A DNA stretch of 64,000 nucleotides. Origin: Isoetes taiwanensis (lineage: Eukaryota > Streptophyta > Lycopodiopsida > Isoetales > Isoetaceae). The position numbers were made by a program, and so were the translations under genes. The notes beneath the pieces are model-generated. The model did no database searches and had not been told where the DNA came from. It worked only from the letters and a program-made list of their open reading frames with translations. This document shows, piece by piece, positions 34,976 through 44,897 of this stretch (its first letter is position 1; each line of letters opens with the position of its first letter). The stretch spans positions 2,231,257-2,295,256 of the forward strand of contig JAJEKV010000042.1 of the NCBI GenBank assembly GCA_021234155.1, in the 5' to 3' direction.

Positions 34976-36870
34976 GCTATGATTAGCCTGCATTAACTGC
35001 CAAAAAGGCCAATCCGGCAGACGTTCTCAGATACAGGACATCAATCCGGCATACACTAATGCTCAACAAGTCGATAATCTCGCCAAAGGCCTTCCAAAAG
35101 TTCTGAGACGAAATCCCCTTTTTTTGGCAAATTCAGATCTAATCTCTATCTTTTCTGAAAGGTTTGGGTTTCTTGGCATTACAGAGCTTAAATCGGGAGC
35201 TCTGGGTGATGATTAACACGCCCAATCCGCCAAAAGAGGCCGGAACGTGGCCTGCCCTTTTTAGGGTTCCTAGATTTTTGCTGGAACAATATCCCACAGG
35301 CTGAAGACAAAAAAGAAGCCAGGGTATATATAGATTGCTTTCAGATCACTATTAAAATTACGTGCTACCTTCACGTGGGATTCGACATGTTGCCGCCCCA
35401 CATGCCCGGAGGTACCACGTGGCGCGGGGAGATTGGATTGGTTAAATACTAGGCTTGAGGGGATTAGATAGGAATTTTTCTTTTTCAAATTTGGTACGAT
35501 TCCCAAACAATGAAGGTCAATAATATGGTTTTTTTTCAAACATTCTTTTGGATTAGATAGGATTTTTTTTTCTTTCAAATTTGGCATGATTCCCAAGAAA
35601 TGAAGGTCAATATGGTTCTTTTTCAAAAATTCTTTTTTCCAAAGGAATCTTTTTTGATTCTCTACAAGATGGGAGAATCTTTTTGCAAAAAAAGAGCACT
35701 TGACTTTTTTTACTAAAAAAGAGAGTGAAATTTGATGAAACATGGCAAATGGGTGGTGACATGGCATTATGAAGTGATGAAGTATCATGTAAGGTGGCAA
35801 AATGAATTTTTTCTAGTCAAAACTTGTAATGAAGTGGAGATGTGGTGATGATGTGGAAGCACTTGGGATGATGTGGCACCGTGGGATGATGACGTGTCAT
35901 CTAAGGTATAAAAATGACATTACTTAGGTCAAAAGTTTGAAAAAATAAGTTTTGTGGTAGGTGACACGTGTATGATGACATGGATGTGCTTAGGTGGTGA
36001 TGTGGATGGTATTTGGCATCTTGAGGATGATGTGGACAATTTGGCAACCAATTGGGCACTAGTGCATATACCAATAGATCTTTTATGCAATGGTTTGGAT
36101 AATTTACTCTTCCATACTTGTTTGAAGAAAATGTGCACTTTCTCTCTCTAGCTTAGCTTTTAGAGAGAGAAGACCTGTTGCAGCAACAATTGATGAAGAA
36201 TCAATGACTTTTCTTGGTGATGAGCCCCCCAGCATGACCCTTGTGCACAACCCCTTAAAACCCAAGTTTTCCCTTGAAAAGGCTTTCTAGACCTTCTTCT
36301 TCAATGGTATAGAGTGAGGATTCCGAAGAAGAGGGAGCTAATGCTTGCAGCAGATTACAATTGCAGGTGGCCTTTGTACATTAGCAGTGCCTATTGGAGG
36401 CAAGGATCAGCTGACGTTAGTGAGTTCTGTATAACTCGAGAGAATGTCATCACCTTTGAGCTACTTAATGCATCAGATATTCCAGAGCGTGCATCCAGAT
36501 CTTGGCTGAACGAGAACCATGTTGGCTGCTATTCGATGTAAGTATTGGCATTTGATTACAAAATTTTATTTTAGTTTATAGCGTCTGCAACATTTCTTCT
36601 CATACCATCCCATGCTCAACAAGAGGGCATCATGTCTGGTTTAATCCGAGGTCCTTCAAAAGCTTCATCTCCAAAGAAATGTTTTGGAGGTCACTGTTGC
36701 CCTCTAGATTGCAGGCACACTAGGATCTCTGGTAAAATTGATGCCATCTCATTTTACTGGATTCTTGTTGTTTCAGCTAGCCTTTCTATATTTTGGTTTG
36801 TCAATTTCTTCGGTTGTAACACTAATTTAACGCATGAACCATTTAATGTTTGCTTGTCCCTTGAGATTGC
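34976..36870. mobile_element. dispersed transposon-like unit, copy C (least interrupted)
   Basis: This is the version without the MITE and LINE insertions of copy B. It runs from GGCTATGATTAGCCTGC through the TATATATA/CACGTG block and the TGATGTGG repeats into the Ulp1-like exon. It continues past copy B's breakpoint into further protease exons. Inside, 35520-35640 contains a local duplication of the TTAGATAGGATTTTT ... CAAATTTGG block. Confidence 0.8.
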
Positions 36871-37267
36871 TGGTGCCTTGCGAAAAAGCACCAGTGATTC
36901 TCCACTTTGATAGCCTGGATGGCATGTATGTCCAGGCCTGGATGGCGGTCTGAGTACAGTCTGATGCTTTCATTTCCAAAATTTGTTAGTGATTTTTTCA
37001 TTTTTTTATTTCAATGCATGTTTTGGTGCAGTTATTTCGGGGAATTGTTTGGAAGTTGGGGCTATAACAATGACAGTGTCATAATTGTCCCCGTGCATCC
37101 ACCCTCAACAATCCAATGGCTCAGAATGTGGTGTTTCGACTATTTTATATGTCAAGCACTTCCTCGAAGATTTATATGTCTTCAAGAGAGGAAGGGGTAA
37201 TTTCTTTACGGTGTGCACCCAGCAAACCTTTCCTGCATTTGAGCAAGGACATATGAGATGGCAATAG
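36314..37267 (+). pseudogene. Ulp1-like (C48) SUMO-protease-type gene fragment
   Basis: C48 peptidases cleave SUMO-like modifiers, and plant transposons (some MULE and CACTA types) often carry them. The first exon (36314-36541) ends WLNENHVGCYSM at a GTAAGT donor. A later exon (about 37030 onward) encodes YFGELFGSWGYNNDSVIIVP, then, after a one-base frame change, HPQQSNGSECGVSTILYV. The QxNGxxCG motif contains the presumed catalytic cysteine. The frame change and loss of the usual HW segment indicate a pseudogene. Its position in a multi-copy unit argues for a transposon-borne gene rather than a host protease. Confidence 0.5.
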
Positions 37268-37334
37268 TGAGTGATGAGCGGCAATGATGAGTGATGAAGT
37301 AGCAAGGATAAATGATGGGGTGGCAATCGTGTAA

Positions 37335-37591
37335 GGGTGCTTTCCCATGGGCCCAAAATCTTGAGATTTTTCTTGGCCAGGCATACAAATGCCATGTTCC
37401 CATGAAGATCTGACCTTGAATTTTTTTGTGGCCAAGCATCCAGATGATCCCATATGAAGATCCGACCTTGCTTGGTTCAGGTTTTTGACCTTAACGAAAA
37501 GTAGATCACCGCAATTCTTTTTGCCTGTGTCGAGACCTCGAGACGACAATCCAGGCCCGGCTATCCGTGTCGAACCCATGGGAAAGCACCC
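37335..37591. mobile_element. Tourist-like MITE, 257 bp
   Basis: A perfect 17-bp terminal inverted repeat, GGGTGCTTTCCCATGGG, is flanked by TAA (37332-37334 and 37592-37594). The GGG...CCC ends and 3-bp TAA duplication fit PIF/Harbinger non-autonomous elements. There is no coding capacity. Confidence 0.85.
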
Positions 37592-37594
37592 TAA

Positions 37595-37725
37595 AAAAAA
37601 AAAAATTATAGTCTTCAAGAACCTAAGTTAGATTGCATTTCAAAATTCCTAAATTGCATTTCAATCTTAACCAAAAAAAATAAAAAAAAAATAAAAATTA
37701 AAAAAAATAAAAAAAAAGAATTGCA
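37595..37725. repeat. A-rich low-complexity stretch
   Basis: Runs of A broken by single T. GCATTTCAAAATTCCT is repeated at 37635 and 37722. Confidence 0.7.
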
Positions 37726-37953
37726 TTTCAAAATTCCTTAATTCTGCCATCTTCGTGGTGTCCAATAATTTGCATGGTGCGCGGTTCAATTGTAAAGGCA
37801 TGATTTAACACGGGTCGTTATTCCTAAAATTTCGTCCTTGATTCAAAAAAGAGCGGTCGATCTTCGGTAGGCGGTTCACGAAAAAAGGTCGATCCTTACG
37901 CTTGGCGGATTCTTAAATTTTGAGCTTGATCAAAGCCAAGCTACACCAGGATA

Positions 37954-40492
37954 ATGGCATCGAAGACTCAGATTTCCGTGGAGGAGTTTAATACGTGGGA
38001 CTGGGAGAGAATCTATGATCATATAGCAAAAATGTTTGTTGGGGATAAATTTCGGGGAAGACGGGGAGGATAATCAAGGAGGTTTTAGAAGTCGGGCGGG
38101 GGTGAATGGCATGGCATTCCTCAACCTTGGAGTGGACCATTGGATGAAGCTCCCGGTGCCAATAGGCATTGCAAGTACAATGGTGGGAATAGCCAATGAG
38201 ATTCTCCAACCAAGAGACAATCGTTCGCTCAAGGTTGCTACTACATCTCCCACATCCGTACCATCTTCACAGTGGTTCTTCCTTGCAAGGTCCTGGAGGA
38301 TTTGTTGCAAAGACCCAAAAATGGTGTATGGGAAGTCAATGAAAAGAAGTTCCACACACCTTGATTTGAAGAGGGGGGTATGATCAAGAAAGTGCGGACA
38401 TGCTTGCTCAAAATAGTACAATCCGAGAATGGGGTGACAAGCACTTCCCAATATATGATGAAGTTGATTTCAAGAGGGGAGAAGACCGAGGATAGGAACT
38501 TAAGAGACGAGGTATGAGAGATACTAGCAAGTGGATCTATGAGGCCTATTAGGTTCAAGGATGGAACGACCGACATGCCTAGCGCGGATGTCGTTGCACA
38601 AAAGTAAGAGCTTGTAATGTTTATTTCTCTTGGTTTTATATAGCTTTTTCTGTTTTTTTTTTGAATGGCTTGCTTTCTTGAATGGCAGGATCTCAAAATA
38701 CTTGCATGATAAGAGAGCTCGGTTTAAAGATGAAGCAAAAACGCCTAAGACACCAAGGACCTATGACTTTGGTGACACTACTGTGTATTTATATGGAAGC
38801 CACCGAGTTTTAGAGTTAAGAGAGATGAAATTTTGTGATCGCATCTTTCATGTGTATCACAAAAGAGAGAAATATTTTGATCGACTAACGTCTATTGTGG
38901 GATCTGCGGTTGTACTTGGCATTGTGGAGGCTGTGGAGGATAGTGAAGTGCGTGAACTTGAAGTGTCCATCAAGCTTTTAGTACCTGAAGAAGATCTAAA
39001 CAAAGAAATGTTTGTGCCTGGCCAAGATTTATCAGTTTTTGATCTAAAACTTGAGGTAAGTTCAGAGGTTATCTTGCATTTGCCTTTTTTTTTGTTGTTG
39101 ACTTCTAGCTTCTTGTATTATAATTCTGCCATATAGGAGAGGATCTTTTGGCCCGAATGTATGACAGATTTGCATGGAGATGTCCGCAAACGCAGAGGGA
39201 AGAAACGTAAGGTTAGGTTCTTAAAGGGAGGCGACCATGCTAACGCCTTAATCGGTAGTTCTAGGAGCAAGGACAAAGAACGGAACAATTACAGGTGAAG
39301 GAGAAGCAGTGTACGTGTTGAGGACCGAACATAACGGTAAGAACGTGTTGTTAAGAGTGAGCAGAGAGTAAACGATCTCATTAGAATTCTCATTTGTGAG
39401 CGATCTTCTTGTCCCTCAGAATGACAGAGAGTAACATCGAATTTGCTGATCCGTGTTGTCCTTTGTAGGCTTCAACAATGGGTGTTCGGCAAAGAATGGG
39501 CATTCTTTTGGACTCTCAAGATCCAGCAAAGGATGCTCTACTTATGAATGTTGTTGAGAAGAGCCATGATTACGAGGATGACAGGATCGATGATGAATTC
39601 TTGGGAGCGCTGAAAAGGACGAATGTGATAAGGACATTCCCTGACGAAAACGAGAGCAACGAGAGCAACGGCGAAGAAGATGTAAGTGTTAGTGGCTTCA
39701 TGATATGTATTTGGTAGCAACGTCATTTGTTGATACCTTAGTCTAATAGGACGGTGAAGATAAAATGCATGAAGGAGACATACTAGTCTTGTCCAATGAA
39801 GATGGCGATGAGGTTGCCTATGGGAAGGTGCAGTCGGATGACGATGAGTTATTAATTCTAATACAGGGCGTGACTGACAAAGCAGGAAGGGATCTCCTCA
39901 TTGCAATGGTCTCTTATCCTCCGAAGGCTCTTAGTTGGTCTTACGATAAGGTATACTTTTCTCTAAACCATATTCCATCTTAATTTTGCTGTCAACTCCA
40001 TTAAATGTCTGTTTATGCCATGAAAATTTCTCATAGATCTAAAATACCAATGACCTTCATCCACAAGGCCTGCATGAATGCATAAAATCAAAACACTTGT
40101 AAATACAGCCTCAAGCCCTTTGCTTGAATATAATCTAATTAAAGGAATTTCACAGGTACGGAAATGGAATCGGGGATGAGGATGAGGACAAATTCGATGT
40201 TCTGTTTACCATCTTCGGATGAGTGGAAGAATAAAACCGCTTGAGAGGAGTCCCGCAGATATAAGAGTTCTTCTTTGCATTTGTTACTAATGATTATCAT
40301 AGGCGTGTCTCCAAGGAACGCATCAGGACTTTCTGCACACAGAAGTACCCTTGCAAGTTCAATCTTACATCCAAGAACATAGACGACTTCTTGAGAGAGT
40401 TCATCGAGCAATGCTTGGAGTTCAAGCTGCTATTTGTGAAGACGAATGCATGGGAGGCAGATAAATTTGAGGAAAAAGATCTTCTTACGATG
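37954..40492 (+). pseudogene. unrecognised multi-exon gene, possibly transposon-borne
   Basis: The coding signal starts MASKTQISVEEFNTWDWERI (37954) and continues in pieces: 38270-38590, 38688-39055, 39137-39298, 39478-39690, 39752-39949, about 40155 and about 40290-40492. Several joins have GT-AG borders (for example GAG/GTAAG at 39055, GAT/GTAAG at 39680, AAG/GTATA at 39950). The segment GDEVAYGKVQSDDDELLILI resembles the beta-rich domain in plant CACTA second proteins. Acidic DEEDG stretches precede it. Stops in the first 350 bp and after 40200 suggest decay. It follows a Ulp1-like fragment on the same strand, so both may come from one element. Function unknown. Confidence 0.4.
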
Positions 40493-41580
40493 TAGTTCTG
40501 TTCTTACTCTTTGGGTCTCTACATTTTAAATCTAGTTTGGGCAGAAATATCTTTTGTCACTTCATGTTTTTCTATTGGATCTTTCTATAACTTAAAGTTA
40601 TAATGGCCATGTATAATTTTCGTATACAATATAGCTATACCTCTATTTCCATATATGAATGTTTTGCACCTCTGTAGTTAATTAAATCTGTTCCTGCCAT
40701 GAAGTGAATGGAAGTAGTTTCTTGAACCATTAGTTCTGTCATTGGAAGTGAATGCATGCATGAATAAGTGAAAAGCACATATTCATGCAAGTGCTTTTAA
40801 TAGTGATGTCATTGGAACTGCATTAATTCACATGTACACCTTATAGAGGTTCGTCTTGCATCAATCCCTCTATCAGTAATGCCCTTATCGACAGCAACGG
40901 CATTGGGATGACGATCATTGGGGAATATAAACAAGCAAGCTACAGGTTTGTAGACATGGATATGATAAAGAATAGCCACCTTCAGCAAATAGGCGGTGTT
41001 ACCCCTGAAACATTGAAAATGGAGGGTGCAAGCAGTCATATTCAAGATTCCACTGTGGAAAGGTAAAGGTCTGTTACAGAGACAGATCCGGGTATATTGG
41101 AAGACACAGTCAGGAAACCAAAATTTCAGACAAGGTATGCATGCTTTTTCTACCCCTCTACTTCCTTCCAGTTTCATTAAGCGGTTGGACAGGGTAGTAC
41201 TAAGTTCTTTGGTGACATGTTCCAATTGACCTTATCGAACAGCTGTTATGACTATAGAACTGAATGGTTGACATGACTCTTAATCTACTGTAAATATAAA
41301 GATGTCAGAGGAAATACTTAAGTTTCTACATTTTATTGTCACTCAGTCAGTCAGCTTCTTTCCTTCATACTCAGTTGGCACAGAAACTAACCCTAAGCGT
41401 TTAAGCACTTTTCCTTTATTGGTGCTTAGGAATAACGAAGGCTTGTGTCACCTAGGAGTCCCAATGAGGCTTGATTTTGGCCAAAGAGACACCAAGTTTT
41501 CAGGTTTAGTCTGCATAAGTTTGGATACCTTGAGATTTAGTTGACTGAAGTATTGAGATTAGATTGTTTGTGGCATGGTT
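40493..41580. other. probable upstream part of the RNase H-like gene, uncertain
   Basis: From 40945 to 41135 one plus frame reads FVDMDMIKNSHLQQIGGVTP and, past a stop, SVTETDPGILEDTVRKPKFQ. This could be an upstream exon of the RNase H-like gene. The rest is AT-rich with no support. Confidence 0.25.
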
Positions 41581-41583
41581 GCA

Positions 41584-42230
41584 GATGACTTATCAACTTG
41601 AATATGATGGTGCCTCAAAAGGAAATCCCGGAAAGTCTGGTGCAGCAGCTTTATTGCGTCACCCAGATGGCCATATTGTATGTTCTTAAAGTCAGTCTTA
41701 GTCTGCAGCATTTGAAGTATATCTAGTCTTGTTTCAAGAACATTGCCAGACAAATTGTAGGTTGCAAGTGAATTATAAAGCATAGTCAATTCATCGCATT
41801 TATCTCAAGTAGTGCATTTGCAGGCGTGGAAGGTCATGCTGCCACTTAAAACAACACCTGATGTGCACCTAGCCACATTGATAAGTTATTTTTATTCTGT
41901 TTATTTATATGTATATTTTTCTGTTCAAAATAATGATGACGTTGTGTGGTATGTCAAAATAGGTTCGTGGATGCTGGAAAGTCAGAAATATCACATTATT
42001 ACACGAAGAAGCAAATAAGCTGATTAAGGGTTTTGACAATTTCTCGATTCACCAGGTTAGAAGGGTAAGGCTTTGTACCTTGTTCTGTAGCGGCCAACCA
42101 TTGATGAGCAGAAGTATCATTTGTTTTGAACTCTATAAATGACATGTCACTTCTGTAGGATTCAAATACAGCAGCAGATGCATTGGCAAATATTGCTGCC
42201 AGTTCTTCAGGTTGTCATCAAAGATCTACA
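41584..42230 (+). pseudogene. plant RNase H-like gene, left part, broken
   Basis: RNase H cleaves RNA in RNA:DNA hybrids. The plus strand reads YQLEYDGASKGNPGKSGAAA (first catalytic aspartate in YDG), a damaged middle exon (GVEGHAAT, stop, NNT, near 41824), RGCWKVRNITLLHEEANKLI (about 41965-42050) and DSNTAADALANIAASSSG (42160-42215) with the final ADALAN motif. These are the ordered blocks of plant RNase H1-like proteins. The exon holding the catalytic Glu and second Asp is stopped or missing, so it should be inactive. The tyrosine-recombinase retrotransposon begins 17 bp after the last codon of this piece. Confidence 0.65.
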
Positions 42231-42246
42231 ATACTCTTTTTAACTT

Positions 42247-42415
42247 AAGTGACATTTACCTTCATTTTCAAGGAATTGAAGGTAAATGAAGTTCTTGAAC
42301 TACTAGGTAGTTGCGTGACAGTTATTTTGTCCTTTCTGAAAGCCTCCTATTTAGTTCCCTTGTCTCGCAGGTTTTCCTCCATCAGCTTCCTTAACGAGCA
42401 TCTCTTCCTTCTTGC
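42247..42415 (+). repeat. A1 terminal repeat of the YR retrotransposon
   Basis: 169 bp, starting AAGTGACATTTACC. It contains a perfect 12-bp stem CATTTACCTTCA / TGAAGGTAAATG (42253-42264 and 42277-42288) with a 12-nt loop. The matching A2 copy lies at 47993-48161. Confidence 0.9.
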
Positions 42416-42766
42416 AGTGTCTAGCACACGGCTACACAGCTTCCCTATTTCGTCCATTTTATTTGCATACGTTTTCCTTTGTGGTTTTGGCTTTCTCCTT
42501 TGCATTGTTTCTTTGCCTTCGGAGTATCTTCGCTGTGAATTTTGCATTACTCCCCGGTGTTATCAAGCCTGTATATTTTGCCGGATCCGCTAAGATCTGA
42601 TTTTTTGTCTGCACGTCCAATTTAGATTTGGGCAAAGGATCCGGGCTACCAATTTCCCGTAGTTCTTCCTTCCGTGGAATTTTACCCAGCCTTGCTATCC
42701 CTTATCTACCATTTCGTTTTGTTTGCCCATTTCCTTCAAACTGTTTCTTGCTCCTCTGTATCGTCA

Positions 42767-43525
42767 ATGGCCCCAAAGATGAATCCTCTCAAGCTGGGAA
42801 AGAGACCTATCACAGAAGCTTCTGGTTCTTTGAATGATCCAAAATCAAGAGTGCCTACTGATGAGGAGACTCCGGCATGGTTACAGGCTATGGAAAGCCT
42901 TCTAGAATCCAAAATTGCTGGTCTGGGCGGTGCTATGGAGTCCAAGATTGCGGCCTTGGGTGGTGCTAAGGCAGAGGAGGTGGTAGCCCTGGAATCCAAG
43001 GTTGCTTCTCTTCAGGAAGAAATCCAGCGAAAGAGCAAGAAAGCTAGGGCTCCTGCCCTCAAATTTGATGGGAATATCAAGCAATGGGATTTTTTGAACG
43101 AGGTTGAGGAGTCATTTGCGGAGCTGGAAAGTCATATGCGGCTCCAGAAGACGTTAGATCCTGCAAGCAAAGCGATTATTGACAAAGGTACAAATTTGGT
43201 TTCAAATAGAAAAAATTATGTCTGGATAAGGGACAGGGAAGGACCAACAGTGGCTGAATGCTACGAAATGGGAGAATTTAATTGGTGTGGTAATGATAAA
43301 CGGTTAAGGGATGCCAGGAAACTAGCTTCTGAGCTAAGTAGGACCTCCAAGAAGCGGTTTGGTTTCCAGTTTGGGCTTAAAGGTTCTAATCTTTGCTATA
43401 TTTGTCAGCAACCAGGCCATTTAGCAGCGTCATGTCCATCTAAATCTCTGCTGGCTCCAGCTCCTCAACAGCTTCGCCTCCCGGCACCAGCAAACACTAA
43501 TAATCTGTTTTATAAACCTGCTTGA
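42767..43525 (+). CDS. Gag-like protein with CCHC zinc knuckle
   Basis: 252 codons from ATG 42767 (MAPKMN...). The frame is open further upstream to 42674, but the internal Met has better context and the upstream residues look like translated leader. Residues 50-100 contain three near-repeats of ESKIAxLGGA forming a predicted coiled coil. Residues 210-223 are CYICQQPGHLAASC, a canonical CX2CX4HX4C nucleic-acid-binding knuckle. It probably packages the element RNA. It is the first frame of the YR element and ends 1.37 kb before the RT frame. Confidence 0.85.
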   Translation: MAPKMNPLKLGKRPITEASGSLNDPKSRVPTDEETPAWLQAMESLLESKIAGLGGAMESKIAALGGAKAEEVVALESKVASLQEEIQRKSKKARAPALKFDGNIKQWDFLNEVEESFAELESHMRLQKTLDPASKAIIDKGTNLVSNRKNYVWIRDREGPTVAECYEMGEFNWCGNDKRLRDARKLASELSRTSKKRFGFQFGLKGSNLCYICQQPGHLAASCPSKSLLAPAPQQLRLPAPANTNNLFYKPA

Positions 43526-44897
43526 ATATTTAAATTGTATGTGTTTTTGCCTCTCTGTTTTGAGGGAGTGATCATGATAATAAAGAGTTGTGCTTTCAGA
43601 TTTCTTGGCTTTGAATCTTGTGAATTTAGCAAATACGAGCTCTTCAATTTGGTAGATGTTTGCTGGCGAATACGCTGCTCAATGTTCTCAGATAATGCGG
43701 TTATAATAAGCATCTTAGTTTAATATCAATAGCGTTCGGCGTTTTTTAACAGCCTGCAGCCTTTTACCCTTTAGTTTCTGTAGGTTGTACTCATGCTGCA
43801 ACTCATTTAATCAACCATTGATCTGTTTCCCATGTCCTTGAAGGTTGCCATGCAAATAAAGTTCCACACTTCTTCCCATGTTCAGCACTATTCAACAAAT
43901 GTTTGCTTCTGTTTTCCCATTCCTTAGTTGTTTGGCATCTGTCTCAACCTGCGGATAGTCTGTGTGCTGCTGTTACATGACTTATATTCAGTCAGAGCTA
44001 GGTAGTATGCATAGCTAAATTTACTACCAAGAATTTAAATCTACAGCTTTCAATTTTCAACAGTAGTCTGCGTCTGCATGTTGCATTCTTCTAATCTACA
44101 TCCCAATTTACAGCAGTGTGTCTCCATTGGATTGAACCGTAAATTTATTCTGTGCAAGCTGTGTTTTGTGCACAACCAATGTCTGGTTTTGTAGCATTTG
44201 TGGTTCTGTCGGTCTGTAGAATTGCAATATTACTGCTAGTTGTGTTGATCAGATATGGTCTTTTGTTTTTAGAAAATCGGTTGGTCTGTGCAACTTCAGA
44301 GGAAGATCAGAACTTCCTGTGCAAACTTATGTACCTATTCATGCCTTGACAAAGGTGCTAAAATCTGCCTAGACCTTTATGCTTGTCGGACCGTTTGGAT
44401 CAGTCGTGTCTTCAATGCCTGTTTGCAGCAGGAGTTACCGGATTTTTTAACACAGGAGTGCGTATTTTCCCAACGAACATCCAATTTCGGCTATCTTTTT
44501 GCCTGATCCGACCGCTTTCAGTCTTTCTTTCCTGTTGCTCTAATTCAATCCGCTCCAATAATAGCCTTGTGTTGTCGGTTATCAGTTTTTCCTGCCTGTT
44601 ACCCTAATATTCGCTCCAATAATAGCTTTGTGTTTACGGTTATATGATCTAGGTCTAACTAATGTTAACCAAATAATCTTTGTAGCCGAACTAACGTATC
44701 TTTGTATCCTAACTAATGTATCTTTAACTAATGTAGCCTAACTATTATTTCTTTGTTTAATGCTTCATATAAGGTGCCTTTGTTGGCATGGTATGTTGGT
44801 ATTGTGACCAAGGAGGATTCGGGTTTTAATAGTTATGAGTTTCTAATGAGTTGGTTGACGCATTGTTACAGATATAAGCACTTCACCTTCTCAAAGT
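43526..44897 (+). other. gag-RT spacer of the YR retrotransposon
   Basis: 1.37 kb of pyrimidine-rich, stop-filled sequence with no gene. It ends with TTGTTACAG just before the RT frame opens (44871), a plausible 3' splice site. It may be an intron or an internal leader for RT translation. TATAATAGC-type and TCCAATAATAGC repeats occur near 44550-44620. Confidence 0.5.
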
